Origin: Batkoa obscura
Taxonomy: Eukaryota; Entomophthoromycota; Entomophthoromycetes; Entomophthorales; Batkoaceae
Assembly (NCBI GenBank): GCA_030770535.1
Contig: JASVEC010000006.1
Coordinates: 868,001-932,000, forward strand
DNA length: 64,000 nucleotides
Reading direction: 5' to 3'
This document shows, piece by piece, positions 26,947-40,646 of the stretch. Both the position numbers and the translations under genes were made by a program. The notes below the pieces were generated by a model that worked only from the letters and a program-made list of their open reading frames with translations, ran no database searches and was not told the DNA's origin. Each line of letters starts with the position of its first letter. The stretch's first letter is position 1.

Positions 26947-28690
26947 ATGCTTCGCGGACTATCCAAATTTTCACGCACTCTTGCTAAACAATCACTTGTT
27001 TCAAAATCTTTCAATAATACTCAAGTAAGTATACTAAAATATTGATCGACTTTTATTCATCTTTATAGTCCCGTAACCTTTCAATCCATGAATACTTATC
27101 GGTTGACTTATTAAAAGATTATGGTATCAAAGTACCAAAAGGCAGCGTTGCTAAAACTCCAAAAGAAGCTCTCGATGTTGCTAAAGCTTTATGTAATATT
27201 TTTAAAAAGTTAAATATCTAATACTAATAAATAATAGCAACCGATGACGTTGTCATCAAAGCTCAAGTTCTTGCTGGAGGTCGTGGTAAAGGTACCTTTA
27301 AAAATGGTCTTAAAGGTGGTGTTAGAGTCGTATACTCGTAATAGCTTTATTTTCATATTTGAAATCTTATTAAAATAATTATTAGCCCACAAGAAGCAGA
27401 AATGTTTGCTGAAAAAATGTTAGGCAATAAGCTTGTCACTAAACAAACCGGAGCTGCTGGAAAACCATGTAATGCTGTAAGTTTCTATTAAAAATTATGT
27501 CTATAAATTTATTAATCATCTTAGGTTTACATTGTTGAACGTGAATATCTTCGTAGAGAATACTACTTTGCTATCTTAATGGACCGTAAAACTTCAGGGC
27601 CAGTCATTGTTGCTTCCTCTCAAGGTGGTATGGATATTGAAGCCGTTGCAGCTGAAAATCCATCTGCTATCATCACTCATCCAGTCAATATTCATGAAGG
27701 TAAAGGTTTTAAATATATAGTTGGTTCATATTAAGTTAATTATTAGGTCTTAAACATGAAGATGCTGTCAGTCTTGCCAAAAAAGCTGGATTCTCACCAA
27801 ACTGCGTTAACGATGTACTTTTATTAATTTATAGTTAAAACCAATATTAATTTAATTTAAGGCTGCCGATACTTTTATGAAATTGTACAAATTATTTATT
27901 GAAAAAGATGCCACCCTTGTTGAAATTAATCCAATGGCTGAATCATCTAAACATGAAGGTAGGTTGGATTTATTTTATTATAACTCACTAATAACTTCAT
28001 TTAGTACTCTGTATGGATGCCAAAATCAACTTTGACGATAATGCTGATTTCCGTCAAAAGGATATTCAATCTCTTCGTGATACCACTCAAGAAGATTCTC
28101 GTGAAGTCGAAGCTGCTAAATACAATCTTAACTATATTGGTCTTGATGGTAACATTGGTTGTTTAGGTAATATTTGATTTAACTTTCATTGTATTCTTAT
28201 TAAACTGCTTTAGTTAACGGAGCTGGTCTTGCTATGGCCACTATGGATATCATCAAACTTAACGGTGGTGATCCAGCCAACTTTTTAGATGTTGGTGGAG
28301 GTGCTACTGCTCAACAAGTTACTGAAGCTTTCAAAATTATTTCATCTGATCCTCAAGTAAATTTAAATATATTCGTATTCATAGTTATATTTAATGTTTA
28401 TATAGGTTTCCGCCATCCTTGTCAACATTTTCGGTGGTATTATGCGTTGTGATATTATTGCCCAAGGTATTGTCCAAGCTGTTCAACAACTTAAACTTAA
28501 TGTCCCATTGGTTGTACGTCTCCAAGGTTCTGAAGTTGAAGCTGGTAAAAAACTAATTGCTGATTCAGGACTCCGTATTATTACTTGTGATGATCTTGAT
28601 GAAGCTGCACAAAAAGCTGTTAAGCTTAGTAACATTGTAGCCATGGCCAATGAAGCTAAGATCAACGTTTCTTTCGAGCTCCCACTTTAA
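26947..28690 (+). CDS. LSC2: succinyl-CoA ligase beta subunit, mitochondrial
   Basis: Ten exons (26947-27024, 27069-27192, 27238-27337, 27386-27476, 27525-27699, 27747-27814, 27862-27958, 28005-28166, 28214-28356, 28406-28690) give 440 residues. It catalyses succinyl-CoA + NDP + Pi to succinate + CoA + NTP in the TCA cycle, with an alpha subunit encoded elsewhere. The start [15 protein letters not shown] is a typical basic, Ser/Thr-rich matrix-targeting presequence. An ATP-grasp domain follows: [45 protein letters not shown] and [14 protein letters not shown]. The ligase-CoA domain has [48 protein letters not shown] and VVRLQGSE. All joins keep frame and family sequence. Ending FELPL is close to the family end. 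Nine introns in 1.7 kb is the highest density here after VAC8. Confidence 0.97.
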
Positions 28691-29020
28691 ACTCATCTCC
28701 CTCTTACTGGACCTTCCCAAAAAAACTATATCACTAAATTTAAAAAATAACTAAATAAATCTTAATTTGATTTATCATGCATTGTAATTTAAATTGGATA
28801 TTGTAATTTCTTATCTAATTTATAATGTTATATTAAATTTTACACAAATTTTATACAGTCAAATACCTCATTAATATATAAATAAATCATACCAAGTATG
28901 TTTAAATATAACATAATGTTAAAAAAAGTTGTTTAATAAAAAAATATAAATCAATATAACAAGTATCATTAGGCAATAAATTATTTTTAATACTGAAAAT
29001 TAAAATACAGGTATAATATA
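28691..29020. other. convergent 3' spacer
   Basis: 330 bp of AT-rich DNA between two convergent genes. It presumably contains both polyadenylation regions; no further structure is seen. Confidence 0.5.
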
Positions 29021-29796
29021 TCAACCAAACAAAAACCCAAATGCTTTCCTAATATTTGTAATTAGGTCTAACTTAAGCGGACATGGAAACTCAATCTCTT
29101 TTATAAACTTAGATACATGACCAGTCCAAGATAATAACGGTATCCACGCCCTTGCAATATATTTAATTTGAATGTTCTTTTTAGGTTGTCCATCAATACC
29201 ACATTTATTTAAAAACTGTTTAAATGCTTCACTAGATTCTTGAGCCTTATTTTGAGTATCATAGGTTATTAAGAAAGGCATCTCAAATTTATAAAAGTTG
29301 CTTCTTTTAGGTATTATTATAGGTGCTTTTAGGTGGCCATTACCAACGTGTACATAATCTCCGTTATCTAATTTCATATAGCCCTAAAAAGAGATTAATA
29401 TGTAACTATACATTTATAAAATTAACTTACTTCAACGTCTATTTTATCAACTTTAAGATCAAAAAACAGGGTCGAGTTAGCATAAACATACATCGTCAGC
29501 GCTAAGTTAACTGTATGGTTTTTTCTACTTAAACCGCCCAAAATCTTATGACTTCCAGGTTGATTAACATTATCTATCTCTACACCATAAAATCCAACTT
29601 TTGGATATCTTGGGAAAAAAAAGTAGGTCAAAAGTCCCACTAATAATAGTATTGTACTGATGCTAACACCCCATATCATCTTACTTTTTTTAGTTCCGCA
29701 ACACCCCCTTTTATTGTGCTTTGTTAATGTTTCTTCTATCAACATAGAATCATGTTCGTTATTCGCTCTCAATGGCTCTGTTTCTGAATTGTTCAT
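29021..29796 (-). CDS. single-pass membrane protein with LEA14/NHL-like extracellular domain
   Basis: Two exons (29796-29431 and 29383-29021) give 242 residues. A ~40-residue cytoplasmic head ends in a Cys/Lys patch (RGCCGTKKSKM), followed by one membrane span at about 42-65 (MIWGVSISTILLLVGLLTYFFF). The remainder is a beta-rich domain: NLALTMYVYANSTLFFDLKVDKIDVEGYM, then KAPIIIPKRSNFYKFEMPFLITYD. This resembles the LEA_2 fold of plant NHL proteins and fungal vacuolar or ER membrane proteins of that kind. Two possible N-glycosylation sites (NHT, NST) support a luminal or external domain. Function is unknown; the family call rests on pattern memory only. Confidence 0.6.
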
Positions 29797-30750
29797 TTTT
29801 TAAAAAGATAATAGTTTAATTTAATTATTGAGTAGATTATTTTATAATATATAAAGTCAATTAATTATAATAATTCAATTAATGAATTTTAATAACATTT
29901 CTATTTTTAGAGTTTACCATTTTTAAAAAGGAGAAATTGAATCATAACAAAATTTACTCCGTGATGTGTTACTTTCTGCAATTAAATTATAAATTTACTG
30001 GAGGTTTGAAATATAAGAAGGCAGAAATTAATATTTATAAAAGGGGACTTATATTTGGTTTTAATAGTACTAGCTTTAAACCCCTTTATGGAAAGTTAAA
30101 ACATTATATTCTAACTAATACTCTGTTAATTTTACTATGTTTATTAAGTTCTAAATAGCTTTATTAGAATTGTATAATATAATATTTAAAATCGAATTTT
30201 TGAAAGACTATTTTTGTTATAATTTTCCATTTATTATTTGATTAAAAAGTTTACAACTTGTATTATACAATTATAATTAAACTATTTTTAGCCTAGATTT
30301 TAATTAAATTAAAATACTTATTTATAAACTAAATCTTATTTTTTAATATTACTTCTTCCTCTTTAATTATATGCTTAATTTTTCTGTGGCTATAAAAATA
30401 CATTAATGATATTTTTATAATTTATAGTGTTAAAACTCATGAATAAGATGTGACAGTCTTTTCTAAATATTTGAAGAAACCAAACCCTAATTCAATAAAT
30501 CGAGTAACAAATATATTCGTAATTAAAATAATCTAATGAATTACATTAATATCTTAATTTATTTTAACTTCAATTAATACTCCTTCCATTCTATTCATAA
30601 ATCAATTTACTAAAATAGGGCTATTTAACATTTTAAACAAAAAACCAAGCTATATAACATGATATAATGTAAACAAAACTATTTCACATGCCAATTATAA
30701 AAAAGTTAAAATTTTTAATTAAACAATCAAAACCAAGTTAGGAAACAAAA
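29797..30750. other. intergenic spacer, no gene seen
   Basis: AT-rich spacer of 950 bp. A 73-codon frame at 29937-30158 starts at a non-ATG codon and has no family resemblance. Confidence 0.5.
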
Positions 30751-33700
30751 CTAAAAAAATGAGTCTTTAAGTTGGATGGTGGGTGCTGAAGGCGCTCTAA
30801 ACTCATCTTCGTCCGAGTTAAACCCATCATCAAAGTCTCCAAACTCATCATTTTCATCCTCAAAGTAATCGTCTTCATCCTCATAATTGTCTTCAAAATC
30901 CCCAAACTCTTGTTCAACTGTTTGATTATTAGGACTAGGTTCGATGAGCGCATCACTTCTTAAAGCTGCTTCTAATTTTGATCGAAGGTCAGGTGAAAGT
31001 GAGGCTACTGTGTTTTTAAACTCTTCTGGGTACTTAGAAGCAAAAGAAGATAGATATTTACATACTATTGGGATGCATTCTTTATAACTAGTGCTTTTTA
31101 CCATGATTGAAATTATCAATTTAGCAATTGACGAACCTAATAGAATTAGCAAATAAACAATAAAGTCAAAAGTTAACTTACGTTCAAATTCATCCACTTT
31201 AGAATAAAGCTCTATAAATATATTAGATAAACTTTCTATAATACTTGATCGCTTCTCAATATTTTCTAATAATGTTTGATCTAATTCTTTTATATAAAAA
31301 GTAAATGTCCTTTGTAGACAATATTTAGATAAGTCTGAAACTTTAGAATCTTCTGCTTCTAAGTTTTCAATTAACACATGTGTAGCTTTAACTCCACATT
31401 CTTTAATCTTTAAGAATAATATTAGTTAACAAACAAATGCATGTTATAATATTACCTCATAATTAGCATTGATAAAAGTATGACTTATTAAATAAGTTAA
31501 GATTTGGGTTGATCTATGATTTATAAAATTAGGTAAGCTCATAATTAAGGAAGTGTAACCATATAAACAATTGTAGATGATATCACATCCTACATTTTCG
31601 TTTTGAGCCCTTATAAAATGTTTAGTATAATAACAATAAATTATAAAATGAAAACACCTGTTCTTTATATAACCTTGAGTTAATGAGTCTAAAATGGAGT
31701 TGATAGCATCGTGAGATTCAATTTTGGTAACCAAACCTTTTAAAAGTGAGATAATTTTATCGCTTATAGGTCTAAAGTAAGGTTCCATCAAAGTATCTAA
31801 ATATAATATAAACAGTCAAATAACATAACCAAAATTTGACTTACGTTTAACAAGATTGGCAGCTATTATACATAAATTTGATTTCACACTTTTAGGACTT
31901 TTTAAAGCAAGATCATAGATCCCTGAATTTATTTCAAGGACTATTTCTAAATCGAGCTTTTCTGAGGAGTGGGATCTTGCTAATAAAATTTATTAAACCG
32001 TATTTCTTATGCTTGTTTTGTTTTACCTGTCGTTGCTGCATTCTTTAAAACGTTGGGTAAAAACCCTAAAAGTAGTCCAGAATAGAATTTTAATATTTTA
32101 AAGCCAATAGTTGAAGTTATTTTAACATTGTTATCTACTTCTTCTTCCAAGTTGTCATCAAAAAAATAGTCACTGTTACAATTTAATACCAAGCTTCTAA
32201 GTGTTTCTACAAGCTCTAATACAATCTTAAGGTTATGCGTGTATTTGAACCTTTCAAATACTCCCAACATTTCTGAAAATACTTCCTTATCTAAAATTTC
32301 TAATCCAGTAATTTCGGGTATAAATAAAGCACGGATAGACGAAAGGCAGACTTTAGTTATATGATGAGATATAGGATTGCTAGTTAACAAATGAGATGAT
32401 AAAGTTTCCATGCAAAGCCCATAAACTACCCAAAAATTACTGGAAGGCGAAGCATTAGGCTCTGGGTAATTAGGTGCAAATAGTTTAATGAAATGAATAT
32501 TATAATTCTTTAAATAATACATTATAGCTTGTAAAAATGATCCCCAATAGTCACGGTATAGTGGTTTAAGCCAAGACCGAGAAGATGAATTGTTGATAAA
32601 ATCCAATCCAGAAGTTATTCTTAAAGTATCTTTTTTACCTCCCTTATCTGTCATAGAAAGGAGTTTTGGGTCTAATTTAAGATAAGCGTAATCGGATAAT
32701 GCTTTTATCCAAAGTTTGGAAAGAACTCCTAAATTGGAATCAAGAGTTTCCTTTAATTCGTCATTATTCAAGTTAGATAGCCCAATCATACTCCACCCTT
32801 TTAACACTGCTAAATTAACAGTGATACTCTCATAGGAACTAAAATTAGCATCCCCAAAATCATCTAAGCTATCTTTAATTTTTAAACATTGGTTCAGGGC
32901 CTTTTCCATTAATTTGAAAATACGACTCAATGTTTTAGCATTCCCGGTACAGGATGTTAAGAAAACAGCGCACACTTCAATAGCTGAAGCCGTAACTTTT
33001 GGGGAGGATTCTTCATTAAAAGCAGGAGCAAGCGCAGCAGCAATTTGAGCTTGATATTGCTCTAACAATAAACTCCCAGACACATGGGGGTCCTGTGTAT
33101 TTTTGAATTGTTCTAACAGATCTTGTAATATTCCATAACCTTCTAAGCTGATTTTTTCGATTGGGGTGGTTGCTGCTGCAAAAGCTAGTTTTACCAAATC
33201 ACCAAATCGAGATATTAAATGTGGATGAGGATCATGGGATGTTGAAGATTTCTGTACCATCTCAAATGTTTTTCTAAGAATTTGTAATGCTACAAGTTGT
33301 GTCCTCCATCTAGAAGTACCTTGATGTCCAGATGATTTGGTAGAGTGGTTTGCTTTTGTGTCAATAGATTGCCCAGGGTTAAGCGATCCGTCTTCATCTT
33401 CTAAATCCCCCCCTTCTTGAGTGCCACGATTAAACGAACCAACGTTTTCAATATTATGTTTTGTTAAAATTAATCGAATTACATCAATCCATTTAGGCAA
33501 ATCATCTACTGAAGAATGCGAAAGAAGCATGTTTAGTACTACGACAATCTCTCCAAGTTCACTTTCACTATCAAGTAATTGAAAAAGTTGTTCATAAAGG
33601 TTTGGTCCAGCATATTTTAGAACATCCTGCAAACTTTTTTGGACAAGCTGATATAAACAATTAGCAGCCACTCTTTTGAGTTGTGGGTCGACAGATTGCA

Positions 33701-36700
33701 GCTTAGAGCATAAGAAGTTTACCAAAAATTCTAGATCAATATGAGAATAGTCAAACATAATTACCAAATGGACACATTGGAGATATTCAATCACAACCAT
33801 TTCTTCAGGATCATGCTTCAATTGCTCCATAATACCGTAGCAGAGAAACCGTGATGCGCGGTTAGTTGCTATTTCTGGTCCCAAAACGCCAATAATGCCA
33901 TTTAATACCTTACCACAATTTTGTCGTACTAAAAAGTGATCAACTGATAAAGACTTTGAGTAGGCAGTTCCACCTGGTTGATGATTTTCCGACAAAAATA
34001 ATCTAAAAACTATATAAAGCGTATCAACAATATAAGGCGAAAATGAATGCCCAACTGAATTTATAGTCGTTGCTAAAGCTTCTAGAGCATGAGTATGTAC
34101 CAGAGGGTGCATGTCATTACATAAGGTTCTCATAACTTGAATAACAGAACCCATATGTGTATTACCAGTTGCAGATCCGACAAATTTATGGATGTTAGAA
34201 AGCCCTAATAACGCTCCAGCTCTAACATCTGGATCTGCAAAGTTAATGATATTATCAACAAGCTGTTTAATATGCCTCAAAACGACACTAGAATTCGAGT
34301 TTTTACAAAGAAATCCAAGCAATTCAGCGGCAAGTTTACGAATTTGGTCATCAGAACATCCCAACCCAATCTTTATAATCTCTTCAATTTGTGAAATCGT
34401 TTTATCCCCTAATTGGTTAAGTTTTTTTCCAGCTTTCTTTTCAGGGCGATAAATGATTTTAAGTGCCCCTAAAGTAGCAAACAAACAATGAGAAATGGAA
34501 TAAAGGCCCCATAAATCCGTTTTATCTTTGATGGAGTGAACCATTTTTTCAAGTATCGAAGTTTGAGCTCTGGGTAAAAGATGAGGGAAAATAATAGCAA
34601 ACAAGTCCACTGCAGCATCATGTGTACTAATAACAGTGGATGTCATTGTATGAAAATAATTTGGTCTCTTACTTGTATATTTATGACTTAAATATAATGA
34701 AATGGGATCAAATTCTCTAGCCCCAAACCTTGGGTACAAGAGCTGACGATCTATATCAAACTGATCAATATGTGCAAGTGCTTCAAAAAGATGATTATTG
34801 TCATCTTGGAAAGCTTCCCTATCTGCTTTCCATCTATCTATAGCAATGTTTCTTCTGTGGAAGTGGCTTGTCATTGCATACCCGGATCCTGCCCATCCAG
34901 TCCAATCTGCAACAACATCTTCATCGGTCCAAGCTGAAGTAGCATTTAACGTCTTTGAAGTGACGGTTAAGAGCTCTACGATATTTTTAGAAAGCGAAGT
35001 AAAGTTAGCTTCATAAGTTGATGGGGATAATAACGAATAACTTTGAAGTGCTCTTTTCCTGATCATGTTTACGCTTTCGCTTATCTTTCTTATATTAGTA
35101 ATGTATTCACCTTTATCTTTTTCACTAAGCTCTGAGATAAAATTGACTGCATCTTTATAGAAAAGCAATGCATTGCTCAAAAGTGGTAAGAATCGTTGGG
35201 CGATATCGTCTTGAGCTAACTCGTCGCCATTATATACCATAAATAGATATAAAGCTTGTAACGCGTGTTCTCTGGAATGGGTTACTGATAATGTAAGCAT
35301 TTGAGCTGATGGATCAAAAAATGAAAGTTTTATTGAAGATTTGGCTAAATACGCTTTAAAAAGTAAAATTATCTGAGGAAGTATAAGACGTACATAGTTT
35401 GGTCCAAGGCACATTAAGGATCCGATCAAAATCCAACCTACTTGAATTTTTGAATTTTGAGATTGAAAAATATTTGGATCAGCAACTGTAAAGCTCATAG
35501 TTCCTTCTGATTTTAATAACTGCGAGGCAATACTAAAAATAGACGCATTTAATTTATTCATTACAGATTGAGGCGCTGATGCCGATACACTAATTAAGGA
35601 TCCTAATGCATAACCATAACCCATAGCTTTTTTGACTGTACTTTTTTTAAGCGGCATAACTTCAATAAAACTATTTTTTAAATAAGTTAAAAACCGAAAT
35701 ACCAACTTTGGCAAAAACGAAGGCAAAGCTATACATATATTTCTTAAGCACCAAGCAGAACTTATCTGGACAGAGTATCCTTGACTTTCAAGTAATAAAA
35801 TCAAAAGCTCAATTGCATTATCCTGAAAAAGTCAAAAAAAAATATTAAATTATGGTTTAAAATTACCTGTACTGCATATGCAGCGTCTCCTAAATCTTGT
35901 ATTAAACAACTTAGTTCATCGATCATTGTAATAACAGCTGATTTTCCTGCTGCTTGAGACTTTAGTTCAGGACTCTCCATCAATTTTATCCATTCATTCA
36001 AAAGTTCAATAATTGACTTTGCTGCATGAACTTGTCCTTGTTCACTTAAAATCTTTTGTCCTATTTCTCTAAGGAGAGTATTTGATCTCTGTCTCACAAC
36101 AAGTGCATCAAAAGGAGATTCTGGGGCATAGCTCGGCCCTGGGTTTAAATCGAGTACAATATGTCTCAATATATCGACATAATTTCCTTCAACGAAGCTT
36201 GTTCCAAGCTTAGTAAAAAGGGTTATATAACAGCTAAATATACCTGCTCTTATATCTTCAACTGTATTTGATTTACAATGGAGTATAGACAAAGAGCTCA
36301 GCATTCTCGAAATGGTAGGAATCGAGTTTATGTCATCTTTATCTCCATCACTATTCTTTCCTCGAGCTCCCCCTGTAGTAACCGCTAGCTTTTTTTTGGG
36401 CTTCTCTATTAAAATTTTTCGATTACTAGCTTGGGACCCAGCGACCATGGTTGAAATCAAAGAGGCCATAGCTCTCCTTATAGAAAAATTGGCTCCTTCA
36501 AAGTACTTAATAAGTAATGGAAGCTCTTCATTGAGGTAAAGTATTGGGACATTTTTACAATAAAGGATTGTTGCTTCAAGACACTAAATTGAAAATCAAA
36601 TATTTGCTTAAAAAGTAAAAATGGTAAAATACCTCTGCCCCAATTATTATGAAAGAAGCAGATTTAATAGACAGAAGTGACTTACAAACTTTTATTATCT

Positions 36701-37448
36701 CTTTAACTGCATTCTCATCCATAGAAGAATTGGAACTTTTTATAATTGAAGTTAAAAGTAAAGTCGCAGCATATCTTGTAGTTGTTGTCTAAAAGGATTA
36801 AAATGAGCAATTACATCTTTAATAAAAATACCTCACTGCTATTTTTTATCAACTTCAAACATAAAGACCAAAGAGTTTGCATATAATTATATAACTTTTA
36901 AATTAAGCGGGTAATAAATTGTGTTTGTTTATGAAGTTTACCTTATTTCCTTGAACATCAACTACAGCTCGAATACAATCTAATAGTGCACTTAAGTTTT
37001 TAAATATAAATTTAGATCATCTAACCAACTTAAGAAATAAATCTTACGTTTTTTTCTGTTGAGAAACTGCTTCTTTTGCTTGCATCCAATCTAATAATTT
37101 ATCAACAAATTTGTGGATGGAATTTAAACTAGCGATCCCATATAAAAGTCTAATACATCGGCAAACAGCATTAAGGGTCAATGGTGTTGGATTCCATGTT
37201 GGTAACGATAACAACAAAAGGAGTTGTGCCTCTGGGCCCAAAGTATTCTGTTTGTTTGGGTTCTTTTTCTAAATCGATGATTAATGTTACTATGAATGAT
37301 ACCAATATTATACTACTTTAATTAAATTTTTCAATCCGTGTTCAAATGTTAAAAGAATTTTGAGGTACTTTGCTTCTTTTTCTTCTTGAGATACAGAATC
37401 ATTGGTATCAATGCTACTAAAGTCAATTTCAAGATCCGGATCTTCCAT
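30751..37448 (-). CDS. LAA1: Laa1/HEATR5-family HEAT-repeat protein of AP-1 traffic
   Basis: Twelve exons (37448-37317, 37268-37048, 36990-36942, 36894-36832, 36788-36633, 36583-35867, 35822-32027, 31979-31845, 31796-31658, 31609-31456, 31407-31182, 31136-30751) give 2057 residues, close to yeast Laa1. Family role: large HEAT-repeat partner of the clathrin adaptor AP-1 at trans-Golgi and endosomes. HEAT-like helical pairs occur throughout, for example DNIINFADPDVRAGALLGLS, HPLVHTHALEALATTINSVG and DPQLKRVAANCLYQLVQ. The conserved IAIDRWKADREAF region is present. The last 60 residues are highly acidic with two FGDF motifs. Exon 9 uses the donor GTGTTT because the nearer upstream GT does not restore frame. 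The start is supported by an acidic N-terminus (MEDPDLEIDFSSID) typical of the family. The small 5' exons are least certain. Confidence 0.88.
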
Positions 37449-37840
37449 CTTTATTTGCAATTTGTTATTAAGTGTAAGAAGAGCACTTCTTTTTCTTGTA
37501 ATTTAAAGGTGGCTCAAAAATTGAGAATTCTTAACTAAAACTGATTGGCTGAATTTTTTAAAGGGTTTTTTGCTATTGATTTATCAAACCTAATAGTTTA
37601 TCAAGCTAAAACAAGTTGTTTTGATAAGGTATTATAAGATAATATTGCCATAAACATGTAATTTTTCAATTTTTAATTTTTACTAATCATATTTAAAACT
37701 GAAACACTCTAATTATACATATCAAAACATGCTTTAATTATTGATATTAATATAATATTAAATTTATTTAAAAATATTAGTTAATTTTTTATTAATAGTA
37801 AAAAATAGTTAAATCATAAACAATAGTAAAAATTTATCTT
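37449..37840. other. spacer between LAA1 5' end and GMPP 3' end
   Basis: 392 bp of AT-rich DNA that must hold the LAA1 promoter and the terminator region of the GDP-mannose pyrophosphorylase gene. No motif stands out. Confidence 0.45.
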
Positions 37841-39223
37841 TTACATGATAATTTGAGGCTCAGTGATGTTATCTGAGATTGACTTGTGAGGCAAGATACG
37901 TCCACCGTTGATGAAGATTTCATCTTTAACTGTGACGTCTTCTCCAAGTACTGAAACACCTTCAAGTCGGCACTAAAAAACCAGTTATTAAAATTATACT
38001 TGACATGATATTCAGCTTACCCAACGTCCAATAGTGGAATGCCATCCAACAATGGAGCTGTATACCCATGAGTGGTCTTTGATTTTGGCTCCCTCTAAAA
38101 TGACACAACGTTGTAAACGGACGCCATCACCAATTACAACATTTGGGCCAATAGTAACATTAGGACCAATACGGCATCCCTTACCGATCTTAGCACTAGG
38201 ATCAATAAGAACATTACCGACGACGTAGTCTTCACTTGAGCTTGCTAACAAACTAGATTGCTTTTTAGCTAAGCTAGAAAGATATAAACAAGTTCCAGTA
38301 AGGAAATCCTTTGGCTGACCTACATCCATCCAAAAGCCTTCTAATTCAAAGGAGTGTAATTGCTTATCACCAGCCATGGATGGGAATACTTCTTTTTCGA
38401 TTGAAGTTGGTTTCAACTATAAACAATTGTAAATAAATGTTATAAATATATATAATAGTAAATTACTTCAATACGATTAAGTATTTTTGGTGAGAAAATA
38501 TATATACCTGCATTGATTTTGTTACTAACAAACTCAACTGGCTTCTCAACAAAAGAATCAATGGTTGAGCTATCTGCTTCATTAACGATAACACCATATT
38601 TGGAAGGTTCTTCAACGCGTGTTACCTGATATTTTTTGTTAACTTTTTTCCATGACAAAATTGAATAAACTTACGGCAATAGTGCCTTCACAACCATGTG
38701 CGGTGTGGAAGTCTCGTAATTTTTCAAAAGGAAAGTCACAAATGATATCACTATTTAATACAAAGAAAGGAGAATCGTCTTGGCCAAGGATTTCACGAGC
38801 AAGTGCAAGCGGACCAGCTAAAAAAATTAGTCAAAATCAAATTAGGTTAACTTGATATTACCTGTGCCCAATGGCTCAGTTTCAACAGAAAAAGTAATAC
38901 GAATATTATACTCTTTTTCGTATTTTTGTAATACAGCTACCATGGTCTCCGGACGATAGTTAACTGCAAGTACAACATCAGTTACACCAGCCTAAAGTCA
39001 TCAGTTAGCATTTGTTTTACTTTAGCTGATGTATATTTCAACTTACTTTGACTAAACCTTCGATTTGATGTAAAATCATAGGTCTGTTAGCAAACTCCAC
39101 CAGGGGCTTGGGTAAAGATAAGGTAAGAGGTCTAAGACGAGTACCGAAACCTAAATATCATCAACAAAGATCCACTATGTAGTAGTATAAAATATTACCA
39201 CCGACTAAAATAAGAGCTTTCAT
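37841..39223 (-). CDS. PSA1: mannose-1-phosphate guanylyltransferase (GDP-mannose pyrophosphorylase)
   Basis: Seven exons (about 39223-39199, 39150-39047, 38991-38863, 38817-38675, 38625-38467, 38416-38021, 37972-37841; one boundary of exon 3 may be off by a base) give about 362 residues, the length of yeast Psa1/Mpg1. It makes GDP-mannose from mannose-1-phosphate and GTP, the donor for cell-wall mannan, N-glycans and GPI anchors, in the cytosol. The nucleotidyltransferase signature is complete: [24 protein letters not shown], then [49 protein letters not shown] and [13 protein letters not shown]. The C-terminus is a left-handed beta-helix of hexapeptide repeats ([30 protein letters not shown]), and ends IIM. 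The first exon is 25 bp. Confidence 0.96.
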
Positions 39224-39284
39224 TTTTGATTACTGTGTTATAAAATTAAATTTTAAAAGTTTTTCGCTTGGAATTTGTTCCTTT

Positions 39285-39292
39285 CTTTTATA
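39285..39292 (-). promoter_or_regulatory. TATA box candidate for PSA1
   Basis: TATAAAAG on the minus strand about 62 bp before the ATG. Confidence 0.4.
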
Positions 39293-40122
39293 TCCTTAAA
39301 TTGTCAATCTAATTCTTTGAAGTGCCATTGAATTATTTGCTTATCATTGGCTGAGTTCTTACTATCCCATATACCTCTGCCACTATTTAAATTTGTATTC
39401 AAATATACTATAGCCAATGGTACCTCTTGAGTAAGCAAAATTTAGAAGGCTTATAACCAAATTGAAGCCCATCAAATAGCCTAAAGATGCTAGTAATTGG
39501 CTCTAATATTTATTAATAAATGAAGTTATAAACAGAATTATTAAAGTATTTTTAATCAATGTTTTCATGTATTAGTCTATGTGCTGTTCTTTTATTGGTA
39601 CAATCAGGTTTTAATTCTGGTCTTGATTTATTTTTAGCCTTTCCATTTTCAAGGCTATCATAATCATGGTTTTTATTCTTCACTATGATTGGTTATTTTA
39701 TAATGCTTTCGGGAATTTAGAACCCTAGCACAACTTGATAGGAGCGATTTATCATTATTCTATTCTATCTTATATCATTTCACAAACTAAAGTTTATTAA
39801 TATTTTAATATAACCAAAGCTACCGACTTCTTAATTTTATTCTGTAAGTAAAAGGGCATGAAAAGATATATTATATACTTTATATATATAAAAATGCTAA
39901 GGATAAGGCTTAACTTTAAAGACCGGGAAATCTCTTTGTTTGTTTTTTATTCCCTTTTAAACATCTAAAAGATGAAAAATTTAGTAGATAAATTCCCAAA
40001 TAGGAAAAATATGCTTACGTACAGTGGGCTTTGAAAGGGCACTCAATTTTAAAAAGTTGCTAATGTTTATTTCAAGTTAAAATCTACTAATTGATAAAAA
40101 ATACTTTGAACTATTCAATTGC

Positions 40123-40235
40123 ATATGGGGATATCTAGGATATCCCTCTTGGTTCTATTTGTTTTTCCATCTTTAAGCACTATTGAGTGGAAAATTTTTA
40201 GTGAAATTCTTAAATAAATAAAGATGCTTCATATA
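40123..40235 (+). mobile_element. MITE copy 6 (diverged)
   Basis: Recognisable from ATATGGGGAT at the left, CCATCTTTAAGCACTATTGAGTGG in part and TAGTGAAATTCTTAAA. It is the most diverged full-length copy, with a rearranged left interior. Confidence 0.6.
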
Positions 40236-40331
40236 GAGGTGTTCTTGGTTTCACTTTTTTCTTTTTTCAGTACTAATGAATGGAAAAAATGTTAGTAAAT
40301 TTTTTAAACAAAAAAGACATCCACATATATA
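40231..40331 (+). mobile_element. MITE copy 7 (diverged)
   Basis: Directly follows copy 6, sharing the ATAT between them. It has TTGGTTTCAC, then AATGTTAGTAAATTTTTTAAAC and ACATCCACATAT. Confidence 0.65.
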
Positions 40332-40646
40332 TTTTACTGTTAAGCATCATAATAAAGCTTTAGCTTAATAAACCTAATAAAATCATTTACAAAAATCCTT
40401 TCTATTAAAAAAGTGCAAATTATTACTTGCTATATTTTAAGTAATTTAAAAGTATACTAAAAATAAATTATTATATATTCTAAATTTAATTAGCACTTTA
40501 TTTTATCTAAAATTTTAATACTGTATAAGCCCTTACTAAAAATCTATACATCTAGTTATTAAATATTTTTTATTTGCAAAATTTACTATAATTTATTTAT
40601 AGTAAATTAGTTAAATAATTTTTTATAACTATTTTTTTATATTAAA

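Noticed and set aside
29937-30158. 73-codon frame on the plus strand
   Set aside because: Begins at a non-ATG codon, has no family resemblance and no splice partners; expected by chance in AT-rich DNA.
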